Shown: in pieces, positions 8,961 through 17,320 of the stretch | Position numbering within the stretch: the first letter of the stretch is position 1 | How the letters are laid out: each line of letters opens with the position of its first letter | NCBI RefSeq assembly: GCF_002214565.1 | Contig: NZ_CP015106.1 | Coordinates: 1,302,001 to 1,366,000 of the forward strand | Direction: 5' to 3' | Length of the DNA: 64,000 nt | Source of the DNA: Thermococcus radiotolerans | GTDB taxonomy: Archaea > Methanobacteriota_B > Thermococci > Thermococcales > Thermococcaceae | The notes under the pieces: model-generated | What the model saw: only the letters and a program-made list of their open reading frames with translations | Databases searched by the model: none | What the model was told of the DNA's origin: nothing | Position numbers and translations under genes: made by a program

Positions 8961-9440
8961 TTATGCCCGAGTATTATGTGGTGTTACCTCAAAGCTTATC
9001 TCAAGCAGCCCCTTGCTCTTCCTGAACCTGACCTTTCTGATTTTTATCTCCCCGATTTCTCCCGTCGTTGCGGTATGCTCCTTGTTGCAGGCGTTGACGT
9101 TCCAGCCCTCTATGACGACGACCCTGAGGGTTCTTATTTCCGGCGGAATCGGGAAGAGGTCGTACATGTCCTCTCCGAAGCGCTTCTCGGCCTCGTCCCT
9201 GGGCAGCTCGTAAACCCGAATCGGTGCATTTTCCTTTACCTTCTCGTTGGCGAGGCGCTCTATCTCGGCAACCTCCTCGGGCGTTGGCTTCCTGTCGAAC
9301 TTGACTGTTAATCTCCCGTGGTTTCCATCCACGTAAACGCTCGCCGTCCACTTGGCGTTTTCACCCAGAACCTTGACGACGGCGCCCTTGACCACGTGCA
9401 GGGCAGTGTGGGTTCTAACCTCAACCGACGACATAGGCAT
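8961..9440 (-). CDS. alaX: Alanyl-tRNA editing protein AlaX-S
   Basis: This free-standing editing domain hydrolyses Ser-tRNA(Ala), and possibly Gly-tRNA(Ala). The 159-residue product has the four zinc ligands of the family: HTALH (His11, His15) and CNKEH about 100 residues later. Its size matches the short AlaX-S form rather than AlaX-M or AlaX-L. It is divergent from a YbaK/ProX-family deacylase, so two trans-editing genes sit back to back. The motif call is firm; the exact tRNA specificity is known from family work only. Confidence 0.9.
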   Translation of the reverse strand: MPMSSVEVRTHTALHVVKGAVVKVLGENAKWTASVYVDGNHGRLTVKFDRKPTPEEVAEIERLANEKVKENAPIRVYELPRDEAEKRFGEDMYDLFPIPPEIRTLRVVVIEGWNVNACNKEHTATTGEIGEIKIRKVRFRKSKGLLEISFEVTPHNTRA

Positions 9441-9499
9441 CGTTCCATCTTCTCGGAGGACTTATTAACGGTTGCGCCGTACTCGGCTTGGGTGTTGGT

Positions 9500-9937
9500 A
9501 TGAAAAGAATCGAGGAAATCGCGAAGGAACTGGGGGCCGAAATTCTCGAGATTGGAAGGCCAGTCAAGACCGTCGAACAGGCCACGAGGGAGGCAGGCGT
9601 TGCCAGAAAGCAGGTTATAAAGTCGCTCGTCATCATAAGCGAGAGTGAGCCCCTTCTCGTCATAGTTGACGGCGAGTCGCGGGTCAGCCTACCGAAGCTG
9701 GAGGAAAGGTTCGGAAAGTGCAGGTTCGCCAGAGCGAAGGAAGTCAAGGAACTCACTGGCTACGAGGTCGGAGGCGTTCCTCCCGTCGGCGTGCCGCTCA
9801 GGACGATAATCGACCCGCGGGTTCTGGAGAACGAGCACGTCATCGGCGGGGGAGGGGCCGTCGACAGGCTCATCAGGATAAGGCCCGAAAGGATCATCGA
9901 GTACCAACGGGCGGAGGTAATGGACGTTAGGGAATAA
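9500..9937 (+). CDS. YbaK/ProX-family aminoacyl-tRNA deacylase
   Basis: The product has about 145 residues of the YbaK/ProX/INS superfamily, which clears mischarged tRNA (Cys-tRNA(Pro), Ala-tRNA(Pro) and others). Family marks are KSLVIISESEPLLVIVDG with the conserved lysine, KEVKELTGYEVGGVPPVG (the GxxPxG loop), and the C-terminal GGGAVDRLIRI. I prefer ATG 9500 over TTG 9488 because ATG is the stronger codon and MKRIEEIAKELG is the usual family N-terminus. The substrate cannot be set from sequence. Confidence 0.85.
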   Translation: MKRIEEIAKELGAEILEIGRPVKTVEQATREAGVARKQVIKSLVIISESEPLLVIVDGESRVSLPKLEERFGKCRFARAKEVKELTGYEVGGVPPVGVPLRTIIDPRVLENEHVIGGGGAVDRLIRIRPERIIEYQRAEVMDVRE

Positions 9938-10065
9938 CCGGGCCAGGTTATTAACCCCACAGGTAAATTCAAACGGAGATTATCCAGCGGCGCTTGAATG
10001 TTTTTCAGTTCACTGAAGTCCCCACCGAATAATTCACGCCAGAAGCTTGCACCATTAAACAAAAA

Positions 10066-10078
10066 CCGTTATAAATGC
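10066..10078 (+). promoter_or_regulatory. BRE/TATA of cPGS-like gene
   Basis: CCGTTATAAATG lies in this interval (TATA TTATAAATG at 10069-10077), preceded by an A-rich BRE-like stretch. It is about 55 bases before ATG 10127, giving a roughly 30-nt leader with GAGGTGGTC as ribosome-binding site. This supports 10127 as the start and not the longer open frame from 9998, which would begin upstream of the promoter. Confidence 0.6.
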
Positions 10079-10126
10079 CAAAAACGATACACCAGTGCCA
10101 GATTAACAACTTTTGAGGTGGTCAAC

Positions 10127-11470
10127 ATGGCCGAAAAGAAGAGAAAGAGGGTTCTCATTTTGGGCGCCGCCGGAAGGGACTTCCACAACTTCAACACGTT
10201 CTTCAGGGACAACCCTGAGTACGAGGTGGTAGCTTTCACCGCCACTCAGATTCCTGACATCGAGGGAAGGGTTTACCCGCCCGAGCTCGCCGGTGAGCTC
10301 TACCCGAACGGGATTCCCATCTGGAGCGAGGATGACATGGAGAAGATTATCAAGGAGCACAACATCGATATCGTCGTTTTCGCCTACTCCGATGTCTCCC
10401 ACGAGCACGTCATGCACCTCGCCAGCAGGGCCCACTCAGCCGGTGCCGACTTCTGGCTCCTCGGCCCGAAGAGCACCATGATAAAGAGCACCAAGCCGGT
10501 CATAGCGGTCACTGCCGTCAGAACCGGCTGCGGAAAGAGCCAGACCAGCAGAAAGGTCGCCCAGATCCTCCAGGAGATGGGCTACAAGGTCGTCGCCATC
10601 AGGCACCCGATGCCCTACGGCGACCTCAGGAAGCAGATCGTCCAGCGCTTCGCCAGCTACGAGGATCTGGACAAGTACGAGTGCACCATCGAGGAGCGCG
10701 AGGAGTACGAGCCCTACATCGACAGGGGCATGGTGGTCTATGCCGGCGTTGACTACGAGAAGATCCTCCGCGAGGCCGAGAAAGAAGCTGACATAATCCT
10801 CTGGGACGGCGGAAACAACGACTTCCCGTTCTACGTTCCGGACCTCTGGATAGTTGTCACCGATCCGCACAGGCCCGGCCACGAGCTCAAGTACCACCCA
10901 GGTGAGACCAACTTCAGAGCAGCCGACGTCATCATCATCAACAAGATCGACACCGCCAACAGGGACGACATTCAGAAGGTTCGCGAGAGCATCGAGAAGG
11001 TCAACCCGAACGCCATCGTCATCGACGGTGCCTCACCGCTCTACGTGGACAAGCCGGAGCTCATCAAGGGCAAGCGCGTTCTCGTCGTCGAGGACGGCCC
11101 GACCCTCACCCACGGCGGCATGAAGTACGGTGCAGGCTACGTCGCTGCCAAGAAGTACGGCGCCAAGGAGATCATCGACCCGAGGCCCTACGCCGTCGGC
11201 TCGATCATCGACACCTACAAGAAGTACAGCCACCTTGACGTCATCCTGCCGGCCATGGGCTATGGCGCCAAGCAGATCAAGGAGCTTGAGGAGACCATCA
11301 ACCGCGCAGATGCCGACGTGGTCGTCATCGGAACCCCAATCGACCTCCGCCGCGTCATGAAGCTCAACAAGCCGGCAGTCAGGGTCAGGTACGAGCTCGA
11401 GGAGATCGGCGAGCCGAAGCTCAGGGACATCCTCAAGGACTTCGTCGAGAAGCACGTCAAGAAGGAGTGA
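10127..11470 (+). CDS. Cyclic 2,3-diphosphoglycerate synthetase-like protein
   Basis: The 447-residue cytosolic protein is of the family that, in methanogens, makes cyclic 2,3-diphosphoglycerate from 2,3-bisphosphoglycerate and ATP. It opens with a Rossmann-like half (VLILGAAGRDFHNFN). A P-loop TGCGKSQTS (about 133-141) follows, with IILWDGGNNDFPF and IIINKIDTANRDD, a GTPase-like base motif. Codons are very biased to C-ending forms (GTC, ATC, CTC), suggesting high expression. Whether thermococci make the cyclic metabolite is not shown here; the call rests on family resemblance. The open frame extends upstream to 9998, but promoter and ribosome-binding site fix the start. Confidence 0.8.
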   Translation: MAEKKRKRVLILGAAGRDFHNFNTFFRDNPEYEVVAFTATQIPDIEGRVYPPELAGELYPNGIPIWSEDDMEKIIKEHNIDIVVFAYSDVSHEHVMHLASRAHSAGADFWLLGPKSTMIKSTKPVIAVTAVRTGCGKSQTSRKVAQILQEMGYKVVAIRHPMPYGDLRKQIVQRFASYEDLDKYECTIEEREEYEPYIDRGMVVYAGVDYEKILREAEKEADIILWDGGNNDFPFYVPDLWIVVTDPHRPGHELKYHPGETNFRAADVIIINKIDTANRDDIQKVRESIEKVNPNAIVIDGASPLYVDKPELIKGKRVLVVEDGPTLTHGGMKYGAGYVAAKKYGAKEIIDPRPYAVGSIIDTYKKYSHLDVILPAMGYGAKQIKELEETINRADADVVVIGTPIDLRRVMKLNKPAVRVRYELEEIGEPKLRDILKDFVEKHVKKE

Positions 11471-11497
11471 TCCTTCTTTTTCATTCTCTTCTTCTCA
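11471..11497 (+). terminator. T-rich terminator after cPGS-like gene
   Basis: A pyrimidine-rich run (CCTTCTTTTTCATTCTCTTC) directly follows the TGA. Only about 10 bases separate it from the convergent acetyltransferase stop. Confidence 0.45.
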
Positions 11498-12236
11498 GAA
11501 CCAGCCAGACGTCGTTTCCTTCGAAGCCACAGCGCCTATAAAGCGCCTCCGGGTTTGTTCTGTTGTCAAGCTGGCCTGAAACCGTCGTGAAGGCCGCATC
11601 CTTCAGCCTGCGAAGGAGTTCAAACACAAGGGCCTTCCCGAGGCCCCTCCCGCGGTAGGATGGGTGAACCTGTATCCATTCCAGCGAGCCCTCACCGATG
11701 GAGCGGTCAAAGTCGGCTATCCCAAGGGCAACAGGCTCTTCACCATCAAGAATCCAGAGCCAGAGCGACCGGTCGAACGCCGGCCCAGCGGTCCACGACT
11801 TGACTTCACCAGAACCCACATGGATGTCCTCGTAGCAGAGGTTTATGAACTCCGCAACCTCTCGGGCCTCCGCAGGGACGTCCACCTCCCTGAAGGCAAA
11901 GCCCGCCGGCAGTGACGGTGCCTCAAGGGTCTCGCCCCTGTGAACGAGCCTGAAGTACCTCTCAACATAAAATTCCTCCAGGTCTAAAGCCCTAGCTAGC
12001 CTCTCATGCAGAAGTACAAAATCCAGTCCCTCAATATCGGGGGGAACGCCGTTCGAGTCCCAGTAAACGTAGATCCCTCTGCCCCTCTTGGCCTCCAGAT
12101 GGATGACTTCCCCTCCGCGAACGTCCAGAAGGGTCTCCATCCCGTCCAGCATCGCCAGGGTCTTCCAGAGGGCGTTCGGAAGCGTTCCGGTTGGGTCCCT
12201 GAGGTACAACTCGGTCAGTGCCGTTTTAAAGTCCAT
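11481..12236 (-). CDS. GNAT-family N-acetyltransferase
   Basis: In this 251-residue product the C-terminal half (about 115-250) is a GNAT fold. The acetyl-CoA motif is IQVHPSYRGRGLGKALV near residue 190, and the ending GQLDNRTNPEALYRRCGFEGNDVW is typical of this superfamily. The N-terminal 110 residues (LTELYLRDPTG, WDSNGVPPDIEGLDFVLLH) resemble the extra domain seen in some archaeal GNAT proteins but are otherwise unrecognised. The substrate (protein or small molecule) is unknown. It is monocistronic and convergent with the cPGS-like gene. Confidence 0.85.
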   Translation of the reverse strand: MDFKTALTELYLRDPTGTLPNALWKTLAMLDGMETLLDVRGGEVIHLEAKRGRGIYVYWDSNGVPPDIEGLDFVLLHERLARALDLEEFYVERYFRLVHRGETLEAPSLPAGFAFREVDVPAEAREVAEFINLCYEDIHVGSGEVKSWTAGPAFDRSLWLWILDGEEPVALGIADFDRSIGEGSLEWIQVHPSYRGRGLGKALVFELLRRLKDAAFTTVSGQLDNRTNPEALYRRCGFEGNDVWLVLRRRE

Positions 12237-12320
12237 GAGAGCCGTACTCCCGGAGAAATTTAAACTTTGGGGTTACGGAAAGCTTTTTTATCGCGGGGCG
12301 GTACGTCAATTGGTGATGGG

Positions 12321-12578
12321 ATGATATTCGGAGCGGTAGGGGTTCTCGGAACCTTCCTCATGGTGCTCCAGCTGCTCGCCCTTGTGTGGGTCATCTACGA
12401 CGTCCTCACAAAGCAGAAGAGAATGCCAGACGTTGAAAAGGTCATCTGGATAGTTTTGGCGTTCATCTTCACGATACTCGGAGCGCTGGTGTACTACATA
12501 CTCGTCAAGAGGGAGGGCAAATACGAGGAGAAACGGGAGGAAGCCGGCGCCTCCGAGGATTCCGTAAGGGTGTACTAA
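12321..12578 (+). CDS. Small membrane protein, PLD nuclease N-terminal-like
   Basis: The 85-residue protein has two membrane helices (VLGTFLMVLQLLALVWVIYDVL and VIWIVLAFIFTILGALVYYILV) around the loop TKQKRMPDVEKVIW. This is the layout of the PLDc_N (phospholipase D-nuclease N-terminal) domain, which often stands alone in bacteria and archaea. The tail is charged and cytosolic. I use ATG 12321, preceded by GGTGATGGG; a TTG at 12267 would put a non-membrane extension in front. Role unknown. Confidence 0.75.
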   Translation: MIFGAVGVLGTFLMVLQLLALVWVIYDVLTKQKRMPDVEKVIWIVLAFIFTILGALVYYILVKREGKYEEKREEAGASEDSVRVY

Positions 12579-12611
12579 CCGGAAGCCTTTTAGGGATAAC
12601 GTCCAACTTGT

Positions 12612-12674
12612 CCTGCCCGGGGAGTGCCGCCGAAGGCGGAGCCAATGAACTTGGGCGGGTTATTACCCCCTTTT
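12612..12674 (+). ncRNA. Candidate structured small RNA, class unknown
   Basis: In the 133-base gap before yjbQ, CCTGCCC (12612-12618) can pair with GGGCGGG (12653-12659). Inside it CCGCC-GAA-GGCGG (12627-12639) forms a tight stem. A TTTTAG TATA-like box lies about 25 bases upstream (12588-12593), and a CCCCCTTTT run at 12666-12674 could end transcription. No box C/D motif or 3' ACA is present where expected, so it is not called as a guide RNA. It may be only a fold-back. Confidence 0.3.
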
Positions 12675-12711
12675 CACGGCGTTTCTTGAATCCAAAATGT
12701 CATCGAAAGCC

Positions 12712-13125
12712 TCACTCCCCCATAACCTGCACTATAACGCGCCTGTGCCTCGGTATCACGTCGAGCTCGACGAAGAAAATCTGCTGCCAGGTTCCGCGCA
12801 CGACCCTGCCGTCAAGGACGGGGAAGCATTCGCTCGCACCGAGGAGGGTCGCCCTAAGGTGGCTGTGGGCGTTGTCGTCTATCCTGTCGTGGAGGTAGCC
12901 TTTGCCTTTGGGAATTAGCTCCCTCAAAGCTCGCTTGAAGTCCTCCAGAAGGCCGGATTCATGCTCTATCGTGACTATCGCGCCGGTGGCACCGGGAACG
13001 AAGACCAGAACCTGACCGTTCTCGATTCCAGATTCCTCAACAATCCTCTCGACCTCGCGGGTTATATCCACCAGGTCAATCTCTCCCTTCGTGGAAAAGC
13101 GGAGCTCCTTCGTCACGACCTTCAT
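12712..13125 (-). CDS. YjbQ/UPF0047 family protein
   Basis: The 137-residue protein is of the YjbQ family. Family members have weak thiamine-phosphate synthase activity in vitro and their real role is unsettled. Typical residues are VFVPGATGAIVTIEHE near residue 45 and the DDNAHSHLRATLLGAS histidine motif near 80, ending in QQIFFVELD...RVIVQVMGE. The gene begins 50 bases inside the VanZ-like gene and is the last of an operon headed by an HTH-ThiN regulator. That context suggests a link to thiamine metabolism, but this remains inference. Confidence 0.9.
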   Translation of the reverse strand: MKVVTKELRFSTKGEIDLVDITREVERIVEESGIENGQVLVFVPGATGAIVTIEHESGLLEDFKRALRELIPKGKGYLHDRIDDNAHSHLRATLLGASECFPVLDGRVVRGTWQQIFFVELDVIPRHRRVIVQVMGE

Positions 13126-13405
13126 ACCACCACCCCGCGATGAGTCCGAGGGTGAAGCCTATTAGGTTTGCGGCCATGTCGGCGAAGGAGAACGTTCTGC
13201 CGGGGACGAAGAGCTGGAGGAACTCCAGGAGGAACGGCAGGGGCAGCAGGTAGGCCCACCAACGCCATCCAAGGATGCCCAGAGCAGAGAATTCTAGCAG
13301 ATGAACCAGCTTATCCCCGTTGGCCACGGGTGACGACGGGACCTTCGGGCTCAGGTTCAGAAACAGAAGAAGAAGCACGTAGAGGAAGAGAAGCCTTCGC
13401 CTCAA
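13076..13405 (-). CDS. VanZ-like small membrane protein
   Basis: The product has 109 residues with three to four hydrophobic segments. It carries the VanZ-family pattern: DKLVHLLEFSALGILG near residue 31, FLLEFLQLFVPGRTFSFADMAANLIGF near 58, and a final helix. The bacterial namesake alters glycopeptide sensitivity, which does not apply to archaea, so its role is unknown. It overlaps the regulator upstream by 4 bases and yjbQ downstream by 50 bases, so all three are surely one transcript. Confidence 0.8.
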   Translation of the reverse strand: MRRRLLFLYVLLLLFLNLSPKVPSSPVANGDKLVHLLEFSALGILGWRWWAYLLPLPFLLEFLQLFVPGRTFSFADMAANLIGFTLGLIAGWWYEGRDEGAPLFHEGRD

Positions 13406-14292
13406 AGGTTCTCCACCAGCCTCTTGAGTTTCTCCACGACGTCAAAGGGTGTCTCACCGAATACGTAGACCAGCGGCTCAACTCCAAAGCCGCCCACGTC
13501 AACGACGGCGTCGTAATAGCCCTGTCTGAAGACGTCCGCTATGACCCTCACGGCCTCCTCCTCGCTCAGCCCACCTGTTTTAACCCTTGCGACTTTGAAG
13601 CCCGCAGCCTCGAGGGCCGTTTCGACGTCGCGGCCGTACCTGATGTTGAGAACGCTCCGTATCTCGGGCCTGATGTCGGCCAGCCTAACGAGTATTCTCG
13701 CGGTGAACTCGCTGGCCCCGAACTCGGGCGGCAGTGCAAAGGCCTTCCCCTTGACGGCCGTTATCCTTCCCGGGATTGCCGCAACGTCCTCGATGCCCCG
13801 CGGAGAAGGGAGGGCATAGGCAAAGTTGCTCCTGACCTCTGGAATGAGCTCCGGGAACTTCTCATTTCTGATCAGCTCGTTGAGCGCCATGTTCAGAACC
13901 TCAAGAATCTCGCCCCGGAGGGGACGCACGGCGAAGAGCGACCTGCAGGAGTCCTCACTAACACCCGCGTACTCGGCGTAGAAGCCGCACAGAAAGCCGC
14001 TCTGGAAAAGCTCAAAGATTCTCCTCGCCACGAGAAGAACGGCGTCCTCACGGCGTCCTCCGAAGAGGATGAATTTGGACACCTCGTTGGCGATGTCCTC
14101 CAGCCTCTGGGCCACCTCCTCAGGGGGGACCTTGTACCTGCCCGAGAGGTACTTGCTAACCATCGCCTGGGTTATGCCGAGGTACTCGGCTATCTGGGAC
14201 TGCTTCATGCCCTCGCGGTAGAGCCTCTCGGCTATCTTGGCCCTCAGAAAAGGCATCAGCTCCTCGGCTATGTAAACGCTGGGAGTCCTCAT
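13402..14292 (-). CDS. HTH-ThiN transcription regulator (ThiR-like)
   Basis: The 296-residue product has an N-terminal helix-turn-helix of about 55 residues (MKQSQIAEYLGITQAMVSKYLSGRYKVP). A ThiN-like domain lies at about 120-296 (RSNFAYALPSPRGIEDVAAIPGRI, IRYGRDVETALEAAGFKV, DVVVDVGGFGVEPLVYVFG). ThiN is thiamine-phosphate synthase in archaea. HTH-ThiN fusions have been described as regulators of thiamine genes (ThiR), where ThiN likely senses the ligand. It heads an operon with a VanZ-like gene and yjbQ. A 19-base inverted repeat overlaps its own TATA box, consistent with autoregulation. Confidence 0.85.
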   Translation of the reverse strand: MRTPSVYIAEELMPFLRAKIAERLYREGMKQSQIAEYLGITQAMVSKYLSGRYKVPPEEVAQRLEDIANEVSKFILFGGRREDAVLLVARRIFELFQSGFLCGFYAEYAGVSEDSCRSLFAVRPLRGEILEVLNMALNELIRNEKFPELIPEVRSNFAYALPSPRGIEDVAAIPGRITAVKGKAFALPPEFGASEFTARILVRLADIRPEIRSVLNIRYGRDVETALEAAGFKVARVKTGGLSEEEAVRVIADVFRQGYYDAVVDVGGFGVEPLVYVFGETPFDVVEKLKRLVENL

Positions 14293-14318
14293 ACTACCAC
14301 CCTAAAACTAAGTTATCG

Positions 14319-14337
14319 AAACTTCGAACCAAAGTTT
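14319..14337 (-). promoter_or_regulatory. Putative operator over the regulator's TATA box
   Basis: AAACTT-cgaacca-AAGTTT is a perfect 6-bp inverted repeat that runs into the minus-strand TATA box (CTTTAAAC, about 14332-14342). The start codon is at 14292. This is a good site for autorepression by the HTH-ThiN protein. It also lies 75-93 bases from the divergent pyrB start. Confidence 0.45.
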
Positions 14338-14371
14338 AAAGCGTTACTGTCAACAACTTTATGTCAAAAAA

Positions 14372-15338
<967 letters not shown>

Positions 15339-15794
15339 ATGGCCGAGCTCAAGGTTACCGCCATCAGGGAGGGAACCGTCATAGACCACATCCCGGCCGG
15401 AAAGGGGCTGAAGGTCATTGAGATACTCCGCCTCAACAGGCCGAACGGAGGCGTTCTCCTTCTCGCCTCGAACGTCCACAGCGGAAAGCTCGGAAGGAAG
15501 GACATCGTCAAGATAGAGGGCAAGTTCCTGAGCGAGGAGGAGGTCAACAAGATAGCCCTCATCGCTCCAACTGCTACCGTCAACATAGTGCGGGACTACA
15601 AGGTGGCCGAGAAGTTCAAGGTCGAGGTTCCGGACGAGATAACCGGAATCCTCCGCTGTGCCAATCCAAACTGCGTCAGCAACCACGAGTACACAGTTTC
15701 AAAGTTCTACGTCGTCTCAAGGGAGCCCCTCAAGGTGCGCTGCCACTACTGCGAGAGGACGATGGAAGAAGAGGAGATACTGGGCAACCTCTAG
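15339..15794 (+). CDS. pyrI: Aspartate carbamoyltransferase regulatory chain
   Basis: The 151-residue regulatory partner of PyrB binds nucleotides through its N-terminal domain (AIREGTVIDHIPAGKGLKVIEIL). A C-terminal zinc ribbon contacts the catalytic chain, with cysteines in CANPNCVSNHE and CHYCER. The start codon immediately follows the pyrB stop. Complete and ordinary in length. Confidence 0.97.
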   Translation: MAELKVTAIREGTVIDHIPAGKGLKVIEILRLNRPNGGVLLLASNVHSGKLGRKDIVKIEGKFLSEEEVNKIALIAPTATVNIVRDYKVAEKFKVEVPDEITGILRCANPNCVSNHEYTVSKFYVVSREPLKVRCHYCERTMEEEEILGNL

Positions 15795-15814
15795 CCCGTT
15801 TCCAATTTTCATCC

Positions 15815-16399
15815 TTATTCCAGCAGGTGGGGAACCCTTCTAAGCACTGGGATCGTGGCGGCCAGGCCCATGAAGACGTCGATGGCGCTCTGAATGGCGT
15901 TCGGGAGCCCAATGGCGACCCAGAAAGGAACCCCTGTCCAGCTCTCAACAGCCTGGATCACCTGTTCCCTTGGAAGGCCGAGCCATATCTCAAGGGCAAC
16001 GTAGTAGTTGAGGGCCAGCATGAGGGGTATCCTTATCGCGATTCCGGCGAGGTAGGCAACCACCGCAAACAGAAGGAGCCTCTGCCTCGCCCCATCGCCA
16101 AGCTCAAAGCGCGTGAGTCTCCTGGCCGCTTCAAAGCCCACGATGACCGAGAGGGTGGCAAGGGACTTCATCATGGCCCCGAGCCAGCTGGCCGATGATA
16201 CCACGCTGAGGCCAGCAAAGAGCAGCAGAACCGCGGTTAATCCCCCGGCGAAGCCAGTGAGGAGGTAGACCATCACTATCGGAACCGCCACAAGGTCTAT
16301 CTTCATCCCCCACACGGTAGGCATCTCTATAGGCATCACATCAAAGAGCAGCGAGAGTCCCAGCATCATGCCGATTAGAGCTATCTCCCTCGAACTCAT
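15815..16399 (-). CDS. ECF transporter S component (vitamin uptake)
   Basis: The 194-residue protein has about six membrane helices and looks like the substrate-binding S component of an energy-coupling factor importer. The segment PTVWGMKIDLVAVPIVMVYLL followed by GFAGGL matches the conserved loop-helix seen in RibU/ThiT-type proteins. No T component or ATPase is next to it, so it probably shares a general ECF module. An ATG at 16435 extends the frame but lies against the TATA box, so it would be outside the mRNA. ATG 16399, with GGTGATG upstream, is the likely start. The vitamin cannot be fixed; riboflavin or thiamine would be first guesses. Confidence 0.75.
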   Translation of the reverse strand: MSSREIALIGMMLGLSLLFDVMPIEMPTVWGMKIDLVAVPIVMVYLLTGFAGGLTAVLLLFAGLSVVSSASWLGAMMKSLATLSVIVGFEAARRLTRFELGDGARQRLLLFAVVAYLAGIAIRIPLMLALNYYVALEIWLGLPREQVIQAVESWTGVPFWVAIGLPNAIQSAIDVFMGLAATIPVLRRVPHLLE

Positions 16400-16423
16400 C
16401 CTCACCCCCATCACCGGAGGGAG

Positions 16424-16467
16424 TTTGTTCCACATTTTATAAATTTTTGTTCGTATTTTGGAACAAA
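16424..16467 (-). promoter_or_regulatory. Promoter with three-copy operator of S component gene
   Basis: A minus-strand TATA box (ATTTATAAAA) is centred near 16441. Directly upstream of it lies the perfect inverted repeat TTTGTTC-N8-GAACAAA (plus strand 16446-16467). A third copy of TTTGTTC lies at 16424-16430, near the predicted start of transcription. Copies on both sides of the TATA box suggest vitamin-dependent repression. The divergent gene at 16520 has its own TATA-like CCTTAAAAG near 16480. Confidence 0.5.
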
Positions 16468-16519
16468 TTTCCCGCCGAGAACCTTAAAAGTCCGCCCCTT
16501 GAGGTAAGAGGGAAGAGCC

Positions 16520-17320
16520 ATGTTCACGGTCGAGGAGATATCGGAGCTGGTGGGGGAGATAAGGCGCGAGAACGGTTTTCCGGAGAGCCCGTTCAGGATA
16601 GACGAGGTTCGCTACGACCCCGAGGGGGACAAGCTCTTCATAATCGCCCACGACAGAACGGACAAGAGCGTCGTCATAGGGAACAGCTTCGTAATTGGGA
16701 AGCTTCGCGAGAGGCTAGGGGTCAAACAGGTCACGGTCTATTCCAACCTCGACCTCGAGATAAAGCGGAGGAAGCTCGAGGAAGCCGAAAAACTCGTTGA
16801 GGGAACGGAGCTCGAGTTCCTCCTTCCGATAATCGAGGCGGAGAAAAAGTTTCCCCCGAGAAAGTGGCCGGACGTCGGAGGGGACGTCAAAACGCTCGTC
16901 TTCATGAGCTTCAACGCGAAAGCTTTACTCGGCTTTGCCGAGGGGCTGAACCTGCCCCACGATGCCGTTGGAATCAGGTACGCCTTTCCGAGGCTGAAGT
17001 ACGAGCCGATAGACGGAGAGCCAGAGGAACTGTTCTTCCCAGATGAAGGGAAACTGGCCGCCCTCGCGGAAGAGAGAGGGGCGAAACTGATTCTGGCGGA
17101 TTTTCCCTTCGGTCTAAGATTCGAGAGGGAAATAGCCCTCCTCAACCCCTTCCGGCTACTGCACATAGGCTTCTTCGAGCTGAAGTACCTCTTCGGCTTT
17201 GAGAGGCCTGTGGTGTACGACAAAAAAGCATTAATTCGGTTCATCACAGACTTAACCTACGAGGGGCTTATGGAATCGACCGACGGGGCGAATCTAATCT
17301 GGAGGATGTGGAGAAGATGA
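16520..17320 (+). CDS. Hypothetical protein, archaeal
   Basis: The 266-residue soluble protein is not recognised. The N-terminal part has FRIDEVRYDPEGDKLFIIAHDRTDKSVVIGNSFVIGKLRERLG, resembling a small beta-rich domain. A charged helix KRRKLEEAEKLVEG follows, then alpha/beta segments (VKTLVFMSFNAKALLGFAEGL, KLILADFPFGLRFEREIALLNPF). There are no cysteine clusters, P-loop or membrane segment. Its stop overlaps the start of the P-loop kinase-like gene, so the two are probably translated together. Confidence 0.7.
   Translation: MFTVEEISELVGEIRRENGFPESPFRIDEVRYDPEGDKLFIIAHDRTDKSVVIGNSFVIGKLRERLGVKQVTVYSNLDLEIKRRKLEEAEKLVEGTELEFLLPIIEAEKKFPPRKWPDVGGDVKTLVFMSFNAKALLGFAEGLNLPHDAVGIRYAFPRLKYEPIDGEPEELFFPDEGKLAALAEERGAKLILADFPFGLRFEREIALLNPFRLLHIGFFELKYLFGFERPVVYDKKALIRFITDLTYEGLMESTDGANLIWRMWRR

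Noticed and set aside
9998-10126. N-terminal extension of the cPGS-like protein
   Set aside because: It lies across the TATA box at 10069 and lacks an RBS; the family N-terminus begins at 10127.
12612-12674. H/ACA guide RNA reading of the 12.6-kb structure
   Set aside because: No ACA at the expected distance after the outer stem, and the inner stem is too short for a K-loop; kept only as an unclassified candidate.
16400-16435. Longer start of the ECF S component (ATG 16435)
   Set aside because: This ATG touches the TATA box, so it cannot be in the mRNA; ATG 16399 has a proper RBS.
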